From contig DAIDIH010000057.1 of assembly GCA_027459465.1 (NCBI GenBank), positions 36,516-100,515 on the forward strand: DNA of 64,000 bases, given 5' to 3'. Source of the DNA: Bryobacterales bacterium (GTDB taxonomy: Bacteria; Acidobacteriota; Terriglobia; Bryobacterales; Bryobacteraceae). The notes below the pieces were generated by a model. It worked only from the letters and a program-made list of their open reading frames with translations, made no database searches and had not been told where the DNA came from. This document shows positions 18,974 through 28,564 of the stretch, piece after piece. How positions within the stretch are numbered: position 1 is the first letter of the stretch; the number at the start of each line of letters is the position of its first letter. The position numbers and the translations under genes are program-made.

Positions 18974-21900
18974 TGGCATACAAGCAAAGCAAGCTCCAGG
19001 TGCTGAGCGGCAGTCTGAATCTGCTGACGCCGCCGGACAAAATCGCGGCGACAGATGCGCAGCAGCTCGAGAATTTCCGGCTCGACCAGGCCGGAGCGCT
19101 GGTGGGGCGCGCGCCGGTGTATTCGCTGGGCTCGTTCGGCAGCGGAGGAGACATCCAGAAGATCGCGGCGGTAAAGCCGGATCAGGTTTACGTCGGCCTC
19201 GGGAACTCGCTCTACCGCTATCCGAGCGGGTCGCTGGTGACTAGCGGCATGAGCGGAAGGCCCTTCGGGTTTGCCGCGATGAACGGCTTCGCGTGGATCA
19301 TGGACCAGAACGTCCAGGGCCGCGACGACGGAACCACGTTCACGAGCAGCGTGCCCGCGCCTCCGACGTCGGCGCCCGTCTTGAATTCGATTCCCTACAC
19401 GGAGCCGAACCCGCTTGGGCTGCAGGGCACGTACCAGTATTACGTCACGTTTGTGACGGCGCTTGGCGAAACGAACCCGAGCCCCGCAAGCGCCGAGATG
19501 ACGTTCGCGACGCCAACGTATCCCGACCTGATCGACATCGCGATCAGCCCGGATCCGACCGTCATTGCGCGGAACATCTACCGCATCGGCGGGGTTCTGG
19601 GGCAGCCGTACCTGGTCGGGACGCTCAACGACAATTCGACCGCTTCTTTCCTCGACACGATGAGCGACGTGGAGGCCGCGGCGCAGGGAGTGGCGCTGGC
19701 CTTCGACCACGATCCGCCGCCGGCCGCGCAGGGCCTCGCGGGGCCATATTTCGGTCGCCTCCTCGCCTTCAACACGGCGGCGAACCCGAACCGCCTGTGG
19801 TGGACGAAGCCGGGGCAGCCGGAATACTGGCCGGGGGCGAGCTACGCGGCCGGCAACTGGGTCGACGTGGGAGACAGCGGCGAAGCAATCCTGGCGGTCA
19901 CCTGCCATGCGCGCTTCGCGATCATCTACAAGGAGCGCAGCATCTGGCGGCTGATCGGAGATCCGGACACCGGATTCCTGGAGATCGCCAACCCGAAGAT
20001 CGGCATTTTCGGGCCGAACGCGGTGACGAACGCCGGCGCTGTGGATTACTTCGCCGGCACCAGCGGCGGCTATCGGGGCATCTATTCGACCGCCGACGGC
20101 GTCAACTGCACGAAGCTGACAGCGAAGGTGGATCCGATCTTCCAGGCCGGTCAGGAATGGCCGGCGCCAGGCGGATTCCGCGTGCCGGTGCAGCCGCTCG
20201 ATTACGGCTACCTCGGACAGTGCGCGATCGAGTTCGTCGGCAGCCAGGTGTTCTTCAGCTACCGCGAAACGCAGACCACCGCGCCTACAACTTCGAACAC
20301 GTGCACGCTGGTGCTGAACATCGACACGGGCGACATCGGGACGCTGCGTGTCCAGAACCTGCTGGGCAGCTACCAGGGCGGATTCACGGCGCTCTACTAC
20401 AGCGGCGATCAGCTTTGGGGCGGCACGGGGAACTGGATGGCGCGCATCGACGGCGAACTGGCGCTCCTGCCCTCGAACGCGCCGGACATGGCCGGAGAGC
20501 AGATCTCGTACATATTCCAGAGCCGGGCCGAGGACGCGGGTTACCCCGACAACCAGAAGGTCTTCCTCGACCTGGCGCTCGACTTCACGTACCCGTTCGG
20601 CGTAGCCCAGGTTTACGCGGTGACGGACAACGGGACGGCGAAAACGCAAGTGGCGGCGCTGACCGCAACGGGAGGCCTGCGCCAGAAGATCACGATTTCG
20701 CTGGAGGAGCTGCGGGCGACCAACCTGTCGATCCGCATCGAGGCGCAGGGCGGCAACGGGCTTCAGATCCACGCGATTTACCTGTACTACTACGTGGACG
20801 CGAGGCTGGCGGACAACGTGATTACGGTGCCATTCCAGCTCGCGCCGGGCGGCCAGGTGGTTCAGGTGAAAGAGCTGCAGGTGGACGCGGACACGACCAA
20901 CGGGCCGATGACGGTGAATTGGCTGAGCGACTTGCCGGGGAACGAGTTGACGCTGCGCGTATCGCCGCAGGTTCCGGCCTCGACCGGGCGACGGCCGTAC
21001 CAGCTTCCGATCTCGCTGGTCGAAGGAAGGCTGTTCCAGTTTGCCGCGGCGGCGGTGCAGGGCGCGTTCCGGCTCTACGGGGCGCGGGCGCTGATCCGCG
21101 TGATCGGCACTTACATCGAGGGGTACGAGGCCGCAGCGGGGTTCGTCTGGGACTCGATGGATGAGGATTTCTCGACGGGCATCACGCACATCCCGCGCGG
21201 GTATGCGATCAGTTTGTACGCGAATCCCATCAAGCAGGCGCGGGAGATCGCGCTGCAGATGGAGAGCACGGGGCCCGTGACGGTGACGCTGTGGAGCGAC
21301 TTGCCGGGCGACCAGATCGCGGCGCGGGCCAGTTTCACGGTGAACACCGGCGCTCCGGAGACGACGGTTTACGGGCGGCGCGAGGTGCGCCTGCCGCTGC
21401 CGGCGGGGCTGAACCACGAGATCGAGGGCCGCGTCTTCCGGCTGCAGATCGCGGGGAACTATCAGTTCAAGTTGTACCAGGCGGCAATCGAGATCCTACC
21501 GATCGGCGTGTATGTCGAGGCGTACGAGGCCGCGGGAGGGGCCGTTTACGATTCCCGCGAGATCGACCTGGGGACGCCGAAGCCGAAAGAGGCGCGCGAA
21601 ATCGAGTTCGATATCGACACCGCGGGCGTGACGGCGACGCTGCTCACCGATCTTCCGAGCGGCGTGATGACCGTGGCGTGGACGGCGACGGTGGCGACGA
21701 GCGGCCGCGAGAAGATCATGCTCGCGCTGCCGCTGCTCGAGGGGCGCATGTTCCGGCTGATCCTGACGAGTTCGAACTCGTTCAAGCTCTACGGAGCGCG
21801 GATCTTCGCGCGCGTGTTCGGGCAGTACCTCACCGGCGGGGAGGGGACGAGCGGCGCTTTCTGGGACACCACGGAGCTTGATCTCGGCACGCAGGCGGTG

Positions 21901-23103
21901 AAGCAGATCCGCGAGATCGAACTGGATACCTGGGCGTACGGGACGGCGACGGTGACCGTGTATACGGACCTGCCGGGGAACGCGATGGCGGTGCGGCAGA
22001 CGTTCACCTACGGGCCGAATCCCACGCGGCGCCAGGTGCGCATCCCGCTGCAGCAGGGCGCCGTGCCCGAGAATTACCTGTTCGGGCGCCTGATCCGCGT
22101 GACCATCCAGAGCAACCAGAGCGTGAAGCTGTTCGGCGCGAGAATTCACACGCGCCCCGCAGGCGTCTACATCGAGGGTTACGAGTCGGTGGCCGGCGCG
22201 GTGTGGGATTCGACTGCGATCGACCTGGGCTCGAACGCGGTGAAGCAGATCGACGAGATCCGCGTGGAACGGGACACGGACGGCCCGGCGTCGCTGGCGC
22301 TGTGGACCGATTTGCCGGGCGAAGCCTACGCGCTGCGCTATACGGGCGCGATCGCCGTGAAGGCCGTGCCGAGGGCCTGGGCGACGATTCCGGTTCCGGC
22401 AGGAATCGAGGCGCGGTCGCTCCGGCTGATCGCGTCGGGGAGTTCCGGACTGCGGCTGTACCGGATCCAGATCCGCGCGCGCCAAGTGGGGCGCTACATC
22501 GCGGCGCAGTCGCCGGGCGACTCGACCGACGCTCTCGTGACGAGCGAGTTCGATTTCGGCTCCGAGCGGGTGAAGCCGTTCAAGAAAATCTGGGTCGATA
22601 TCGAGACGGACGGCACGGGCAGCGTCACCTTGCAGTTGTTCACCGACCAGAGCGGCGAGATGGCGCAGGCGTACCAGACGACGCTCTCGACGGGCGGCGT
22701 CCGCAAGACCTTCAAGCTGTATCTGCCGTTGAACACCCGCGGGCGGCTGCTGCGCATCCAACTGGGAGGGCCGACGGCGGCGATTCTGTACCGGATCCGG
22801 GTTTGGACAAGGCCGCTGAACCAGGCCGGGGCGCAGTGGGGCTGGCACGATTACCCGGTGGAGCAAAGCTCCGTGCTGCCGGAGTGGACGGACGTGGCGC
22901 TCGATCGCACGCCGGAGGCCTTCGAGTGGGCGCCGCTGCCGGTGGAACCGACGCCTCCGGAGTGGGCATGGATGCCCTTCCCGGTATCCCCGACGCCGGC
23001 GCAGTGGCAATGGGCGAAGGTGCTGAGCGTCGCCGAGACGAGCGATTCCTGGACGTGGGTCGCCATTCCCGGATCGGAAGATCCGGCGGTGGCGAGCGAG
23101 TGA
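18973..23103 (+). CDS. Large tail nozzle/hub-like protein with tandem C-terminal beta modules
   Basis: N-terminus typical of podovirus tail nozzle proteins; repeated (W/Y)xDLPG...G(A/R)..R..G.Y.EGYE modules; Trp/Pro-rich tail. Confidence 0.6.
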   Translation: MAYKQSKLQVLSGSLNLLTPPDKIAATDAQQLENFRLDQAGALVGRAPVYSLGSFGSGGDIQKIAAVKPDQVYVGLGNSLYRYPSGSLVTSGMSGRPFGFAAMNGFAWIMDQNVQGRDDGTTFTSSVPAPPTSAPVLNSIPYTEPNPLGLQGTYQYYVTFVTALGETNPSPASAEMTFATPTYPDLIDIAISPDPTVIARNIYRIGGVLGQPYLVGTLNDNSTASFLDTMSDVEAAAQGVALAFDHDPPPAAQGLAGPYFGRLLAFNTAANPNRLWWTKPGQPEYWPGASYAAGNWVDVGDSGEAILAVTCHARFAIIYKERSIWRLIGDPDTGFLEIANPKIGIFGPNAVTNAGAVDYFAGTSGGYRGIYSTADGVNCTKLTAKVDPIFQAGQEWPAPGGFRVPVQPLDYGYLGQCAIEFVGSQVFFSYRETQTTAPTTSNTCTLVLNIDTGDIGTLRVQNLLGSYQGGFTALYYSGDQLWGGTGNWMARIDGELALLPSNAPDMAGEQISYIFQSRAEDAGYPDNQKVFLDLALDFTYPFGVAQVYAVTDNGTAKTQVAALTATGGLRQKITISLEELRATNLSIRIEAQGGNGLQIHAIYLYYYVDARLADNVITVPFQLAPGGQVVQVKELQVDADTTNGPMTVNWLSDLPGNELTLRVSPQVPASTGRRPYQLPISLVEGRLFQFAAAAVQGAFRLYGARALIRVIGTYIEGYEAAAGFVWDSMDEDFSTGITHIPRGYAISLYANPIKQAREIALQMESTGPVTVTLWSDLPGDQIAARASFTVNTGAPETTVYGRREVRLPLPAGLNHEIEGRVFRLQIAGNYQFKLYQAAIEILPIGVYVEAYEAAGGAVYDSREIDLGTPKPKEAREIEFDIDTAGVTATLLTDLPSGVMTVAWTATVATSGREKIMLALPLLEGRMFRLILTSSNSFKLYGARIFARVFGQYLTGGEGTSGAFWDTTELDLGTQAVKQIREIELDTWAYGTATVTVYTDLPGNAMAVRQTFTYGPNPTRRQVRIPLQQGAVPENYLFGRLIRVTIQSNQSVKLFGARIHTRPAGVYIEGYESVAGAVWDSTAIDLGSNAVKQIDEIRVERDTDGPASLALWTDLPGEAYALRYTGAIAVKAVPRAWATIPVPAGIEARSLRLIASGSSGLRLYRIQIRARQVGRYIAAQSPGDSTDALVTSEFDFGSERVKPFKKIWVDIETDGTGSVTLQLFTDQSGEMAQAYQTTLSTGGVRKTFKLYLPLNTRGRLLRIQLGGPTAAILYRIRVWTRPLNQAGAQWGWHDYPVEQSSVLPEWTDVALDRTPEAFEWAPLPVEPTPPEWAWMPFPVSPTPAQWQWAKVLSVAETSDSWTWVAIPGSEDPAVASE
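20540..22830 (+). repeat. About seven tandem ~100-125-aa protein modules
   Basis: Recurring KxIxEI...TDLPG...GRLFR...FKLYGARI..R...GxYIEGYE.AxGxVWDS. Confidence 0.75.
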
Positions 23104-23109
23104 GGCGCG

Positions 23110-23613
23110 ATGCCATCGACGAACGCCCACACATGGCTTGAGCTGCCCCCGAACAAGAACGTGGACCCCGCGTTTCTGCGCCAGGTGAACGATTCGATGC
23201 GGGAGATTGCGCGCCAGCTCGATTCGATCGGCGGGGCATCGTCGTCTGCGGCGCCAGCGGCGGGAGGGTCGACGCCGGCGCAAGCGATCACCGGGGGAGA
23301 AGCCGTGCTGAGCGTGGGGGGAACGCTGGCGATTCAGTCGAACGCGGCGCCTCTGCTGACCGTCCCGGCGATCACGCCGGTTTCGATTACGGCGCTGGTG
23401 AAGCAGGCGCCGCAGGGAGGCAGCGTTCAGGTGCAGCTCAACGTTGCGGGGCAGAAGTACCTGACGGTCACGGTGGCGCAAGGGCAGACGAGCGGGAGCG
23501 CCACAGGCTCGAGCTTCGCCGCGATTGCCGCCGGCAGCCTCCTGACGATGGATATCGTTGCGGTGGGAACGACGTTTCCGGGCTCGGACCTGAGCCTGAT
23601 CGTGGGGTTCTAG
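23110..23613 (+). CDS. Virion structural protein candidate
   Basis: Small beta-rich protein between the tail genes. Confidence 0.45.
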   Translation: MPSTNAHTWLELPPNKNVDPAFLRQVNDSMREIARQLDSIGGASSSAAPAAGGSTPAQAITGGEAVLSVGGTLAIQSNAAPLLTVPAITPVSITALVKQAPQGGSVQVQLNVAGQKYLTVTVAQGQTSGSATGSSFAAIAAGSLLTMDIVAVGTTFPGSDLSLIVGF

Positions 23614-23616
23614 CCC

Positions 23617-26373
23617 GTGGCGTCGATCAGCAAGTTCCAGCCGGACCGATGCCTGTATATTCGCGGGTTCGACGGTTTCGGGGCGAGCGCGGCGCTGTGG
23701 GGCGCGAGCCCTTCCGGCTTCACGGTCAGCGGGATCTTCCGCGCGGCCGACGACTTCGCGGTGCTGGTGATTTACGACGCCGACGATTTCTTCGAGCACC
23801 CGGTGAACCGGTATTTGCCGGATTTCGACCTGACCGGGCTGGTGCTCGAATTCGACGTGACCTACACGGGGCTGCAGCCGCTCGACTCGGATAAGTACCC
23901 GACCATCGACTGGCCGTATCTGGACGTGATCACGGAGGCTGGGGCGAGCGTGCAGGTCCCCCTATTTGCCCACGCCACGCAGGCCGGGGGCACGTACGCG
24001 CAGGCGAGCGCGACGGTGACGGTGAGCGCCGCGCCCGCGGTGGCCTACGATCGCGTGACGATCTGGTACGAGAACAACGCCGCGGATTTCATCGCGTCTG
24101 GGGGCGAGACCGCGGCCACGGTGGCGGCGAACCTGGCCGCTCAGATCTCGGCGTGGACCGACCTTGAGGCAACCGCGACGGGGCCGACGATCCTCATCAG
24201 AGCCCGGAAGGCCGGCGTGGACGGGAACCTGATCACCCTCTACACGCAGTCGAAGACTTCGACGCTCACGCTTAGCCCCGCTGTCGTGCCGCTGGCGGGA
24301 GGGTCGAGCGATGCGGTTTGGCATATCAAACTCGACTTCTCCGCGTTGGGAATACCAAACATTCGCCAGGCGTGGATGACGTTCGCGCCGCCGCTCACTT
24401 CGGGACCGTTCACGGCTCTGGAGTGGCAGGCCGTTTTCACGGGGTGGGGAATCACGGCCGATCCGAATAATTTAGGAACTTTCCGCGTGGCGGCGCCGGG
24501 CAGCGTGCGCGTGGAGGAGACCGATTCGTGGTGCAAGCTGAGCGGCTCCGGATGGTCGAGCACGTCGGCGGGAGGGTTCTACTCGAAGGGATTCGCCGCG
24601 CTCACGGCGCACCCCGGCGACTCGGCGACGGTGAGCTACTGGTGCCAGAGCGTGCACGATCTGTACCTGGGCACGGCGCTGTGGACGAGCTACGGCCAGG
24701 TTTCGGTGTCGATTGACGGTGGGAGTCCGGTGACGGTCGACACGTACCTCAACGCGAGCGAGCCGGTGGTGACGCGGCGGCTGGTGGCGGCGGGGATTTC
24801 GCCGGGGCAGCACACGGTGACGATTACGCTGCTGGGGACCTCGACGGGAGGGGGAACGAATTTCTACTTCGACTTCCTGGAGGCGGCCGTGGTGGGCGAT
24901 CCACCGGCGTGGGCGACGCCGGATGCGGGAAGATCGGCCGCCCTCGACTATGATACCGACTCCACCTACAAACTGAGCCCTCAGCGGCTGATGGCGACCT
25001 TCGATCAACTGGGACTCGCCGGGCCGATGAACCTGTACGGCGGTGTGTTCTGGGCGCTGCAGCGGAAGGCCTCGGGGGGCGTCCTCCCGCAGGTGACGCT
25101 CGACTTTGGCCAGCGGACGTACTCGAGCGGGACGGGCGTCGGGGACGGCGATCAGGTGTTCATCGAGGTGGGCACGTCGCTCTACGGCAAGACCATCTTC
25201 CCGGCTGACACAGCGGACTCGATCGCGTCGCATTTCGCCTACTTTCTGAACGAGGCGAGCGTGGGCGTGTGGGCGTCGGCGAGCGGGAGCGTACTGACGG
25301 TGGGGTGCCGCGCGGCGGGGTCCGCGTTTTCGTTCGCGTTCGCGGCATACGTGAACCATCCGACCTCGCCGCTGAATTACACGGGCGGCCTGACGGGGGG
25401 CGTTCAACCGAACTGGATGTACGACCCATCGCAGACGCCGGCCCTGGCGCGAGGCTTCCGGGACTGGCTGGCGGACCTTTGCGGGGAGGCGAAGTCGCGC
25501 GGCTACGAGCTGGTGGTGAGCTTCTCGATGGAGTTCGTCTACCCGCCAGACGACCCGGCGAACGGGCAAGTGTGGGCGCAGCGGTTTCCAGACGGGACGC
25601 CGGTGACGACGGCGACGGGGTTCTCGACGCTGGTTTCGACGCAGTGCTCGTTTACTACGGAGGTGCGCCTGGCGCACCAGGCAATCTTCGCCGCGGTGGC
25701 GGCCATCCAGGCGGCAGCCGGGCTCACGCCGGCTGTCCAGTTCGGGGAGTTTTCCTGGTGGTACTTCGCCAACTCCTATGGGATGGCGTTCTACGACGCC
25801 GAGACGGCGGCTGCGGCGATCGTGAGCATCGGAAGGCCCCTGCATGTATTCTCCACGCCGAACGACGACCCGAGCGCGTGGCCCCTCGACTCGGCTTTCC
25901 TCGCCGGCCGGCTGGCGGGCTACGTGATCGAGCTGGCCGCGTATCTGCGCAGCTTGTACCCGACGATTCAGATCGAGTGGCTGCTGCCCTACGACGTGAA
26001 CTACCCGGAGCCGGTGGGGCTCTACAGCCTGGGCGGCAGGCTCATCCACTACGTGAACATCCCGTCGTGGCTGATCGCCCCGGCTTCGTCGCCCTTCACG
26101 CTCGTGAAGATGGAGGCGCTGGATTTCGGCTCGGCCGACCGCAACATGACGCTCGCGCTGGCGGCGATGCAGTTTCCGTTCGGCCAGGGATGGCCTGCCT
26201 CGAAACTGCGGTACCTGTGCCCGGTGTTCAACGGCGGCTGCCCCTACCGGCGCGAGCGGTGGCTAGCGTTTTCAGTGGGTTACCAAGTGGTGCTCGATTG
26301 GGCGAAGGACCACTTGGAGTTATTCGGGTGGGACGTGAACGGAAAGGACCTGGACATGGCGCAGCTTTTGTAA
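23617..26373 (+). CDS. Tailspike/host-interaction protein with probable glycoside-hydrolase-like C-terminal half
   Basis: 918 aa; ELVVSFSMEFVYPP, VQFGEFSWWYFANSYGMAFYDAET, LLPYDVNYPEP suggest a TIM-barrel-like segment. Confidence 0.5.
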   Translation: MASISKFQPDRCLYIRGFDGFGASAALWGASPSGFTVSGIFRAADDFAVLVIYDADDFFEHPVNRYLPDFDLTGLVLEFDVTYTGLQPLDSDKYPTIDWPYLDVITEAGASVQVPLFAHATQAGGTYAQASATVTVSAAPAVAYDRVTIWYENNAADFIASGGETAATVAANLAAQISAWTDLEATATGPTILIRARKAGVDGNLITLYTQSKTSTLTLSPAVVPLAGGSSDAVWHIKLDFSALGIPNIRQAWMTFAPPLTSGPFTALEWQAVFTGWGITADPNNLGTFRVAAPGSVRVEETDSWCKLSGSGWSSTSAGGFYSKGFAALTAHPGDSATVSYWCQSVHDLYLGTALWTSYGQVSVSIDGGSPVTVDTYLNASEPVVTRRLVAAGISPGQHTVTITLLGTSTGGGTNFYFDFLEAAVVGDPPAWATPDAGRSAALDYDTDSTYKLSPQRLMATFDQLGLAGPMNLYGGVFWALQRKASGGVLPQVTLDFGQRTYSSGTGVGDGDQVFIEVGTSLYGKTIFPADTADSIASHFAYFLNEASVGVWASASGSVLTVGCRAAGSAFSFAFAAYVNHPTSPLNYTGGLTGGVQPNWMYDPSQTPALARGFRDWLADLCGEAKSRGYELVVSFSMEFVYPPDDPANGQVWAQRFPDGTPVTTATGFSTLVSTQCSFTTEVRLAHQAIFAAVAAIQAAAGLTPAVQFGEFSWWYFANSYGMAFYDAETAAAAIVSIGRPLHVFSTPNDDPSAWPLDSAFLAGRLAGYVIELAAYLRSLYPTIQIEWLLPYDVNYPEPVGLYSLGGRLIHYVNIPSWLIAPASSPFTLVKMEALDFGSADRNMTLALAAMQFPFGQGWPASKLRYLCPVFNGGCPYRRERWLAFSVGYQVVLDWAKDHLELFGWDVNGKDLDMAQLL

Positions 26374-26402
26374 GGGCGCCCGGCCCGCTGCGATTCCCGG
26401 AT

Positions 26403-27173
26403 GTGCGGACTGCCGGAGCAATCGAGGTGCGTGAGCCGTTCCCCGCCGAGGCGTGGCCTCGGGTGTGGGCGTGGTCCGAGGGCCTTCGCAACCGGCTGTA
26501 CGACGACTTTGCGCCGGCGAATGTGCACGATTTCGTGACGCGGATGGAGCGGCTCGCCGAGCGAAGCCTGACGATGGGGGTCTGGCGCGGACCGGAACTC
26601 GGGGGCGTCCTCGTCTTCGAGCCGATCTCGCCTTACGTGCTTTCGGCGCACGTCGTCTTCCGCCGCTCTTTCTGGGGGCACGCGACGACGATTCCGGGCT
26701 GCCGGATGTCGATCGAAAGGGCCTTCGCGAACACGCAGTTCGGGAAGATCTGCGGGATCGTGTTCGCCGATAACGCGGCCGTGCGGGCGATGTACCGGCG
26801 GCTCGGGTTCCGGGACGAGGCCCTTCTGCGCGGCCAGACGGTGCGCGGCGGGGCGCCGGCAGACATTGTGATTTGCGGCCTGACGCGGGCCGAGTGGAAG
26901 GAACTGAAGGATGCTTACGACGCTAATGGGCGGCCTGCTCGGCGGTCTCTCGAACACGACGAGCGCGCGGACGACGACCAATACCAACACCTACACGCCA
27001 GCGCAGACGCAACTGCAGAACCAGGTGCTCAGCACGCTCAGCGGCGACCTGGCCAACCCGAACACGGAGTTCGCGCCGGTGGAGGCCTCCGGGCTGAGCG
27101 CGATCGACCAGAGCAACACCGGGCTGCTGGATCAGATGAACCGGGAGCTGGCGGCAAGGGGATTCACCAATAG
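26403..27173 (+). CDS. GNAT-family acetyltransferase-like protein in the virion module (start uncertain)
   Basis: IERAFANTQFGKICGIVFADNAAVRAMYRRLGFRDEALLRG matches the GNAT C-terminal pattern; no stop before 27171-27173. Confidence 0.65.
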   Translation: MRTAGAIEVREPFPAEAWPRVWAWSEGLRNRLYDDFAPANVHDFVTRMERLAERSLTMGVWRGPELGGVLVFEPISPYVLSAHVVFRRSFWGHATTIPGCRMSIERAFANTQFGKICGIVFADNAAVRAMYRRLGFRDEALLRGQTVRGGAPADIVICGLTRAEWKELKDAYDANGRPARRSLEHDERADDDQYQHLHASADATAEPGAQHAQRRPGQPEHGVRAGGGLRAERDRPEQHRAAGSDEPGAGGKGIHQ

Positions 27174-27465
27174 CGGCGAATCGAACCTCAACATGGAGCA
27201 GATTCTGGCCGGCGAAGCGGGCCAGAAGGCGAACTTCGAGGGCCAGCTGGCGGGCCAGAAGATCGGGCAGCAGGACACGCTGCTGTCGGACGCGCTGAAC
27301 GCCGGGTTCAACCCCGTGGGGTCGAAAACCGTGGGGCCGGGCAGTGTTGGTGCTGGCGCGCTTGGCGGAGGCCTGGCGGCGCTCATGCAGAGCGTAAACC
27401 AGGGCATCCAGTTGAACAACAACAGCGGCGGCGGCGGCGGCAACGGCGGCGGAGGAGGGAACTGA
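26911..27465 (+). CDS. Internal virion protein candidate
   Basis: Gln/Asn/Gly-rich, SNTTSARTTTNTNTYTPAQTQLQNQVL; position equivalent to podovirus ejection proteins. Confidence 0.5.
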   Translation: MLTTLMGGLLGGLSNTTSARTTTNTNTYTPAQTQLQNQVLSTLSGDLANPNTEFAPVEASGLSAIDQSNTGLLDQMNRELAARGFTNSGESNLNMEQILAGEAGQKANFEGQLAGQKIGQQDTLLSDALNAGFNPVGSKTVGPGSVGAGALGGGLAALMQSVNQGIQLNNNSGGGGGNGGGGGN

Positions 27466-27466
27466 C

Positions 27467-28564
27467 ATGGCGGCGCAAGCGGATTACCTGAGCCCGTTCC
27501 TGCAGGCGTTGACGCAGGGAACGGAGATGGTGGCGAGGCTGCGGCAGGCCGCGGACCAGCAGCAGCAGCTTGCCGAGAAACAGCGCCAGTTCGATCTCGA
27601 TCAGCAGCTTCGCAACCGCGAATTCGATCAGAAGCAGGCGCAGAACGACTTCACGAACCGGATGGCTCTGAACCAGGCCGGGGCGCAGCCGGTGCAGAAC
27701 GGGCGGTACACGATGCCGAGCCCGGTGGGACCAGGCGTGATCGGGCCGGTGCCGGACGGCTCGATTCCGGTCGCGCAGACGGACCAGACGGTGCCGTGGG
27801 GGGGCCAGCAGTACCGGCTGCCGAGTCCGGAGGAGCAGCTCGCGCGAAAGGCCGAGGAGGCGAAGACGCTCGCCAACGCGAAGAGCTTCCAGTTCTCCCT
27901 TCCGGACGCGTTCGCCGACGCTCTTGGGCATCCGCGCGGAACGACGGTGACCATCGAGCACCCGCCGACGCTGGGCGAGCTGGCTCAGATGACGAACGCG
28001 GCCGCGCCGCCCGCGCCTCCGAAGAAGGCCAACAAGCAGGTGAGCTATCGCGCCGACGACCGGGGCACTGTGACCCCGCTGATATTCGACCCGGAGACGG
28101 GGACTACGACGCCCGGCAAACGGATCGCCGGGATCGACAAGACCAAGGCAGCCGCGGACGGCGGCGCGGGAGCGGGGAAGCCTGCGACGCGGGCGGAGTT
28201 CGAGAGGGTGACGGCGGCGCGCGACGCCGATCTCAGCAAGAGCGAGGCGCAGCTCCGGAAGGACCTGGCCGATCCGATGGCGAAGACGGCGCAGGGCGTG
28301 CACGCGGCGTATCTGGCGCATGCCCAGCGGCGCGCGGATGCGCAGAAGAAGTACGAGGACTCGATCGCGGAGCTGACGGGACATCCGGTCCCGCACAACG
28401 CCGCGTTCGATAACGAGCTCGCGGCGATCCAGAACCATCCGCTGGCGAAGAACTGGAAGGACGCGACGGCCCCGGCTAGCCAGGTTCCGGATGGCACGAC
28501 GGCAACCGGGCCGGGCGGCAAGAAGCTGGTGCGGAGGGGCGGCCTGTGGGTACCGGCGTCGTAG
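27467..28564 (+). CDS. Internal virion protein candidate
   Basis: Q-rich coiled-coil N-terminus; upstream of the giant ORF. Confidence 0.5.
   Translation: MAAQADYLSPFLQALTQGTEMVARLRQAADQQQQLAEKQRQFDLDQQLRNREFDQKQAQNDFTNRMALNQAGAQPVQNGRYTMPSPVGPGVIGPVPDGSIPVAQTDQTVPWGGQQYRLPSPEEQLARKAEEAKTLANAKSFQFSLPDAFADALGHPRGTTVTIEHPPTLGELAQMTNAAAPPAPPKKANKQVSYRADDRGTVTPLIFDPETGTTTPGKRIAGIDKTKAAADGGAGAGKPATRAEFERVTAARDADLSKSEAQLRKDLADPMAKTAQGVHAAYLAHAQRRADAQKKYEDSIAELTGHPVPHNAAFDNELAAIQNHPLAKNWKDATAPASQVPDGTTATGPGGKKLVRRGGLWVPAS

Noticed and set aside
18769-21417. 882-aa minus-strand ORF opposite the tail nozzle gene (similar long antisense ORFs at 3832-5151, 11374-13137, 13237-14490, 21496-23799)
   Set aside because: Arg/His/Pro/Val-rich antisense translation typical of GC-rich DNA opposite a real gene; no recognisable domain.
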